Origin: Ideonella sp.
GTDB taxonomy: Bacteria > Pseudomonadota > Gammaproteobacteria > Burkholderiales > Burkholderiaceae_C
Direction: 5' to 3'
Length of the DNA stretch: 64,000 nucleotides
Assembly (NCBI GenBank): GCA_015075545.1
Contig: JABTUC010000002.1
Location: 124,001-188,000 of the forward strand
Within the stretch, counting starts at the first letter, position 1, and every line of letters begins with the position of its first letter. The position numbers were made by a program, and so were the translations under genes. Below, in pieces: positions 59,868 through 64,000 of this stretch. Below the pieces are notes generated by a model that did no database searches, was not told where the DNA came from, and was given only the letters and a program-made list of their open reading frames with translations.

Positions 59868-60848
59868 ATGTCGCTGGGCGAATTCGATCTCATCGCACGC
59901 CATTTCGCGCGCCCGGTGCGGCGGGCGCTGCTCGGTGTGGGCGACGACTGCGCGCTGCTGGCTCCGAGCCCCGGCATGGAGCTGGCGGTGTCGAGCGACC
60001 TGCTGGTCGAAGGGCGGCACTTCCTGTCGACGGTGGCTCCGCAGGCGCTGGGGCACAAGGCACTGGCGGTCAATCTGAGCGACCTCGCCGCGTGCGGCGC
60101 GACGCCGCTGGCGTTCACGCTGATGCTGGCACTGCCGCGGCCCGACGACGCCTTTCTGCGCGGGTTTGCGCAGGGGCTGTTTGCGCTGGCCGACGTGCAC
60201 GGCATCGAGCTCGTCGGCGGCGACACCACCGCGGGGCCGTTGACGGTCGGCATCACCGTGCTCGGCGAGGTGCCGCCCTCGGCCGCATTGCGCCGCAGCG
60301 GCGCGCAGGCGGGCGACGACCTGTGGGTCAGTCACCCGGCGGGCGGCGGCGTGGGTGATGCCAGGCTGGCGCTCGAGGTGTTTCGCGGCGCAGCCGCACT
60401 GCCGGGCGAGACGTTCGCGGCGCTGCGCCGGGCGATGGAGTGGCCGCAGCCGCGGGTGGCGTTGGGCATCGCACTGCGCGGCGTGGCGCATTCGGCGATC
60501 GATCTCAGCGATGGGCTGTGCGGCGACCTCGGTCATCTGCTGACCCAATCGCGCCTCGGCGCGCAGCTCGAATGGGCCGACTTGCCGCGCTCGGACGCGA
60601 TGGCATCGTTGCCGATGACGATGCAGCAGCAGTGCGTGCTCGGCGGCGGCGACGACTACGAGTTGCTGTTCAGCGCGCCGGTGGCGGCGCGTCCGGCGGT
60701 GCAGCGCGCTGCCGCGCAGGCCGAGGTGGCGGTCTGCCGCATCGGCGAATTGCGCAGCGAGGCGGGCCTGCGAGTGCGCTGGCCCGACGGCAGCGTGTCG
60801 CCGTGGGCGGCACGGGGCTTCGACCACTTCGCGAGCACCGACCGATGA
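59868..60848 (+). CDS. thiL: Thiamine-monophosphate kinase
   Basis: Phosphorylates thiamine monophosphate to the active pyrophosphate form. 326 residues: LGVGDDCALLAPS, VSSDLLVEGRHFLS, NLSDLAACGATPL, ELVGGDTTAGPLTVGITVLG and AIDLSDGLCGDLGHLL are all family motifs. ATG 59868 gives the normal SLGEFDLI start. Overlaps pgpA by 4 bases. Confidence 0.95.
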   Translation: MSLGEFDLIARHFARPVRRALLGVGDDCALLAPSPGMELAVSSDLLVEGRHFLSTVAPQALGHKALAVNLSDLAACGATPLAFTLMLALPRPDDAFLRGFAQGLFALADVHGIELVGGDTTAGPLTVGITVLGEVPPSAALRRSGAQAGDDLWVSHPAGGGVGDARLALEVFRGAAALPGETFAALRRAMEWPQPRVALGIALRGVAHSAIDLSDGLCGDLGHLLTQSRLGAQLEWADLPRSDAMASLPMTMQQQCVLGGGDDYELLFSAPVAARPAVQRAAAQAEVAVCRIGELRSEAGLRVRWPDGSVSPWAARGFDHFASTDR

Positions 60849-61387
60849 CGGTCTGGCCGCCGACGGCGGGGTTCGCGCCGCGGCGCGCCGACTGGCGGTT
60901 CCTGCTCGAGCACCCGGCGCATCCGATCGCGCTCGGCTTCGGGAGCGGTCTGCTGCCCTGGGGCCCGGGTACCGCAGGGACGCTGTTCGGCTGGGCGATG
61001 TTCGCGCTGCTCGATGTGTGGCTCGACGATCGGCAGTGGGCGCTCGTGCTGCTGCTGGCGTTCGCCATCGGCTGGTGGGCTTGCACGCGCTGCGCGCAGG
61101 CGCTGCGCCAGAGCGACCCTGGGGCCATCGTGTGGGACGAGGTGCTCGGCATCTGGCTGGTGCTGTGGCTCGTGATGCCCGCCGGCTGGCGCGGTCAGTT
61201 GACGGCGGTGGTGCTGTTTCGCCTGTTCGACATCGCCAAGCCGGGTCCGGTGGCATGGGCCGATCGGCTCTTCAAGGCGCGGCCCGGCAGCACGATCGGC
61301 GCCAGGCAGGGGCTGGGCATCCTGCTCGACGATCTGGTGGCGGCGTTGTGTACCCTGCTGGTTATTGCGCTGTGGAGGTTGCTGTGA
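60845..61387 (+). CDS. pgpA: Phosphatidylglycerophosphatase A
   Basis: Dephosphorylates phosphatidylglycerol phosphate in the inner membrane. 180 residues with helices around ALVLLLAFAIGWWAC and LGIWLVLWLVMPAGW; conserved GSGLLPWGPGTAGTL, IVWDEVLG and FRLFDIAKPGP motifs. Coupled by 4-base overlaps to thiL and the CinA-like gene. Confidence 0.94.
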   Translation: MTVWPPTAGFAPRRADWRFLLEHPAHPIALGFGSGLLPWGPGTAGTLFGWAMFALLDVWLDDRQWALVLLLAFAIGWWACTRCAQALRQSDPGAIVWDEVLGIWLVLWLVMPAGWRGQLTAVVLFRLFDIAKPGPVAWADRLFKARPGSTIGARQGLGILLDDLVAALCTLLVIALWRLL

Positions 61388-61887
61388 GCAACGAGCGGGC
61401 ATTGGTGAGCGCACTGGCCGACCGCCTGCGCGCGCTCGGCTGGCGGCTGGCGTGCGCCGAGAGCTGCACCGGTGGTCTGGTCGCCGCCGCCTGCACCGAG
61501 TTGGCCGGGTCGAGCGATTGGTTCGATCGCGGCGTGGTCAGCTACAGCAATGCCGCGAAGGTGACGCTGCTCGGGGTGCCGCGAGGCTTGATCGATGAGC
61601 ACGGCGCGGTCAGCGAGCCCGTGGCGCGCGCGATGGCCGAAGGCATCGTGCGCGATGGCGGCGCCGATCTCGGCGTCGCGGTCACCGGCGTCGCCGGCCC
61701 GGGGGGCGGCACGCCGGCCAAGCCGGTGGGGACCGTGTGGTTCGGATTCGCGTTGCGCCATCGCGACGGCACGCTGCAGATCGAAGCCGAATCGCGGCAC
61801 TTCGCCGGCGAGCGTGCCGAAGTGCGCGCGGCGAGTGTGCGTCACGCATTGCACGGCCTGTTGCAGCGGGCACAGTTGCCGCCATGA
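61384..61887 (+). CDS. pncC: CinA-family nicotinamide-nucleotide amidohydrolase (PncC)
   Basis: Deamidates nicotinamide mononucleotide in NAD recycling. 167 residues, the stand-alone C-terminal CinA domain: CAESCTGGLVAAACTELAGS with the catalytic serine, GVVSYSNAAKVTLLGV, and VAVTGVAGPGGGTPAKPVGT. GTG start in a GTGA overlap with pgpA; overlaps the next gene by 4 bases. Confidence 0.94.
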   Translation: MSNERALVSALADRLRALGWRLACAESCTGGLVAAACTELAGSSDWFDRGVVSYSNAAKVTLLGVPRGLIDEHGAVSEPVARAMAEGIVRDGGADLGVAVTGVAGPGGGTPAKPVGTVWFGFALRHRDGTLQIEAESRHFAGERAEVRAASVRHALHGLLQRAQLPP

Positions 61888-62828
61888 ATCTGCTTCTGGC
61901 CGGCGACTTCGACGTCGCAGAGCGCGACCGCTGGTACGGCGCATTGGCGCAGGCGATGCCGCAGCACCATCTGGCGGTGGCCGACGAATTGTTCGATCGC
62001 ACGCGCGTCGAGGTGGCGATCGTCGCCAACCCGCAGCCGGGCAGCCTTCGCGGCCTGCCGAAGCTGCGCTTGATCCAGTCGCTATGGGCTGGCGTGGAAG
62101 GCCTGCTGAGCGACGACTCGGTGCCCGCCAGCGTGCCGATCGCACGCATGGTCGACCCGGCGCTCGCCACCGCAATGGGCGAGACCGCGCTGTGGGCGGT
62201 GCTGTCGCTGCACCGCGGCTTTTACGCCTATGCGCGCCAGCAGCGGCAGATACGTTGGCGGCAACTGCCGCAGCTGCGCGCCGACGAGCTGCCGATCACC
62301 GTGCTCGGCCTGGGCACGATGGGTTGTGCATGCGTGCACGCACTGGCACCGCACGGTTACCGCATCACGGCCTGGTCGCGCAGCGACGCCCCACGCGATC
62401 TGCCATCCGGCGTCGCCCACATCCATGGCAACGATGCCTTGTTCGAGTGCCTTCGCGGCAGCTCGATCGTCATCAACCTGCTGCCGCTGACGGCGGCCAC
62501 GCGAGGGCTGCTCGATGCGCGCTTCTTCGCGGCGATGCCGCGCGGCGCCGCGCTGGTCAACCTGGCGCGCGGCGCGCACGTCGTCGAGGCCGACCTGCGT
62601 GCCGCGCTGGCCACGGGCCGTCTCGGCCACGCGGTGCTCGACGTGTTCGAGCGCGAGCCGCTCGACGAGAAGCACCCGTTCTGGCGCCATCCGCGCGTGA
62701 CCGTGCTGCCGCACGCGGCGGCGCTGACCGACCCGCGCAGTGCGGCGCAACTGGTGGCCGCCAACGTGCAGGCGCTGCTCGACGGACAGCCGATCGTCAA
62801 TCTGATCGACCGCGCGCGCGGCTATTGA
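61884..62828 (+). CDS. D-2-hydroxyacid dehydrogenase (GhrA-like glyoxylate/hydroxypyruvate reductase)
   Basis: 314 residues. NAD(P)-binding glycine motif VLGLGTMGCACVHAL, catalytic Arg in LVNLARGAHVVEADL, Glu in VFEREPLDEKHPFW and His in VTVLPHAAAL. Closest in pattern to GhrA-type reductases of glyoxylate and hydroxypyruvate. Last gene of the thiL-pgpA-pncC operon, where pyrF is often found in related genomes. Confidence 0.9.
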   Translation: MNLLLAGDFDVAERDRWYGALAQAMPQHHLAVADELFDRTRVEVAIVANPQPGSLRGLPKLRLIQSLWAGVEGLLSDDSVPASVPIARMVDPALATAMGETALWAVLSLHRGFYAYARQQRQIRWRQLPQLRADELPITVLGLGTMGCACVHALAPHGYRITAWSRSDAPRDLPSGVAHIHGNDALFECLRGSSIVINLLPLTAATRGLLDARFFAAMPRGAALVNLARGAHVVEADLRAALATGRLGHAVLDVFEREPLDEKHPFWRHPRVTVLPHAAALTDPRSAAQLVAANVQALLDGQPIVNLIDRARGY

Positions 62829-62835
62829 CGTTTGC

Positions 62836-63924
62836 TCAGAACGAGGCCTGCAGCGCCAGCCGCAGCGGCCGTGCGGGCTTCGGCGCGGCGGTGTGCTGCG
62901 TGACGAGCAGCGCGAGTCGCTTCAGCCCGTCCCACGGGTCGAGCGGCCAGTGCGGATGCTTCAGGCCCTTGATCAGGCCATCGCAGATGCTGGCCGCTTC
63001 GAGCCAATGGGCCAGCGTGTGGTCGGCCAGCTGCGGGACGAGCCGTTCGAACAGGCGCTCCTTGGTGCCCCATGCACGCGCCTCGCGCAACGCCACCGGC
63101 ATCGGCTTGCCCTGGGCTATCGCATCCTTCGAACGCTTGAGCGCGCGAATGTCCTCGGCCAGCGTCCAGTGCACCAGCACCGCGGCTTCGCCTTCGGCGC
63201 GCAGGCCGTCGAGCATGCGCAGCACGCGCGCCGTCTGGCCTGCCAGCACTGCTTCGGTGAACTTGAAGACGTCGTAACGCGCCACGTTGAGCACGGCCGA
63301 TTCGATCTGCTCGAAGCTCAGCACGCCTGGCGCGTAGAGCAAGGCGATTTTCTGCAGCTCCTGGTGCGCAGCCAGCAGGTTGCCCTCGACCCGGTCGGCG
63401 AAGAACGCCAGCGTCTGCGCGCCCGCGTCGCCGTCTTCGACCCGCTGGCCCTGTGCGGCCAGGCGGCGCGCGATCCACTGCGGCAGCGCCTGGCGCGCCA
63501 CCGCCTCGACGCGCACGGTGACGCCCGCGGCGTCGAGCGCGGCGAACCAGGCGCTGTTGAGCTGCTGGCGGTCGAGCCTCGGCAGGTGGATCAGCGTGAC
63601 GACGTCGTCGGACAGCGACTCGCAGTAGCGTTGCAGCGCCTCCGATCCTTCCTTGCCGGGCTTGCCGCCCGGGATCCGGATCTCGATCAGCTGGCGATCG
63701 GCGAACAGGCTCATCGCCATCGAGGCGCCGAGCAGGGCCGACCAGTCGAAATGTGCACCGGAGACGCTGAACACCTTGCGCTCGCTGTAGCCGGCGGTGC
63801 GCGCCGCCTGGCGGATCGCATCGCCCGCCTCTTGCGCCAGCAGCGGCTCGTCGCCGTAAACGGTGTACAGCGGCCGCAGGCCGCGCTGCAGCGCGGCGGC
63901 GAGGTGCTCGGGGCGCAACTGCAT
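62836..63924 (-). CDS. holA: DNA polymerase III delta subunit
   Basis: Clamp-loader wrench subunit that opens the beta sliding clamp. 362 residues with the HolA N-terminal domain (LYTVYGDEPLLAQEAGDAIR; FADRQLIEIRIPGGKPGKEG) and the helical C-terminal collar (VLRMLDGLRAEGEAAVLVHW; ALKRSKDAIAQGKPMPVALR). Starts 8 bases after lptE, the standard arrangement in Betaproteobacteria. Confidence 0.94.
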   Translation of the reverse strand: MQLRPEHLAAALQRGLRPLYTVYGDEPLLAQEAGDAIRQAARTAGYSERKVFSVSGAHFDWSALLGASMAMSLFADRQLIEIRIPGGKPGKEGSEALQRYCESLSDDVVTLIHLPRLDRQQLNSAWFAALDAAGVTVRVEAVARQALPQWIARRLAAQGQRVEDGDAGAQTLAFFADRVEGNLLAAHQELQKIALLYAPGVLSFEQIESAVLNVARYDVFKFTEAVLAGQTARVLRMLDGLRAEGEAAVLVHWTLAEDIRALKRSKDAIAQGKPMPVALREARAWGTKERLFERLVPQLADHTLAHWLEAASICDGLIKGLKHPHWPLDPWDGLKRLALLVTQHTAAPKPARPLRLALQASF

Positions 63925-63932
63925 TGCGGGCC

Positions 63933-64000
63933 TCAGCCGGCAAGGCCCTTCACGTGTGCCAGACGGCGCATCAACTGCTCCACGATGTCGGTCTGCATCG
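63933..64000 (-). CDS. lptE: LptE C-terminus (cut by window edge)
   Basis: Only the last 22 or so codons are present. They read ...DIVEQLMRRLAHVKGLAG and stop at 63933, 8 bases before holA. The hydrophobic/Arg pattern matches the C-terminus of LptE, the lipoprotein plug of LptD, and lptE-holA is a conserved pair in this order. Confidence 0.75.
   Translation of the reverse strand, partial: MQTDIVEQLMRRLAHVKGLAG

Overview
The window is GC-rich, tightly packed chromosomal DNA from a Gram-negative bacterium. Its lpt genes, its gene neighbourhoods (argS-SPOR-dsbA, metX-metW, lptD-surA-rsmA, thiL-pgpA-cinA, lptE-holA) and its promoter style (TAGAAT or TACAAT -10 boxes with weak -35 boxes) point to a betaproteobacterium of the order Burkholderiales, probably near the Rubrivivax/Leptothrix/Methylibium group. 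That placement is inference from gene order and composition. No rRNA, tRNA, CRISPR array, integrase or insertion sequence was recognised.

Layout. 1-4.5 kb (minus strand): lptB and lptA of lipopolysaccharide transport, then an argS-SPOR-dsbA operon. 4.6-8 kb: a Ser/Thr kinase fused to a cyclic-nucleotide-binding-like domain, a duplicated PsiF-repeat protein, a DUF2214 membrane protein and a LysR regulator. 8.1-11.1 kb: a HAD dehalogenase overlapping malate synthase G. 11.1-19.8 kb: an accessory cluster with two divergent operons of exported, mostly cysteine-rich proteins, one of them a TPR/secretin-like lipoprotein, beside a large SARP-type (BTAD/NB-ARC/TPR) regulator. The shared control region holds a near-perfect inverted pair of SARP-style direct repeats, and a third copy lies nearby. 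This is the best candidate for an undescribed system. 19.9-26 kb: an FAD reductase, an M14 carboxypeptidase and a two-subunit molybdenum hydroxylase.

26-41 kb is nucleotide metabolism: pyrF and purB, a beta-ketothiolase, pnp-deoC, and divergently a nucleoside-type BMP ABC transporter followed by a URC1-like GTP cyclohydrolase II, a DUF1688/URC4 protein, uracil phosphoribosyltransferase and a cytosine-deaminase-like amidohydrolase. Together these look like the URC route of uracil catabolism with its own uptake system. 41-48 kb: a glutathione transferase, a response regulator with a degenerate receiver, a membrane-anchored glutamate-synthase-like protein, and metX-metW behind a SAM-II riboswitch and an intrinsic terminator.

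48-64 kb: lipid and peptide hydrolases, amgK divergent from lptD-surA-rsmA, a secreted barnase-like RNase with its barstar inhibitor, a MaeB-type malic enzyme, thiL-pgpA-cinA-hydroxyacid dehydrogenase in one overlapping operon, and holA with the tail of lptE at the edge. Genes for lipopolysaccharide export (lptA, B, D, E) and outer-membrane folding (surA) thus occur at three separate places in the window.
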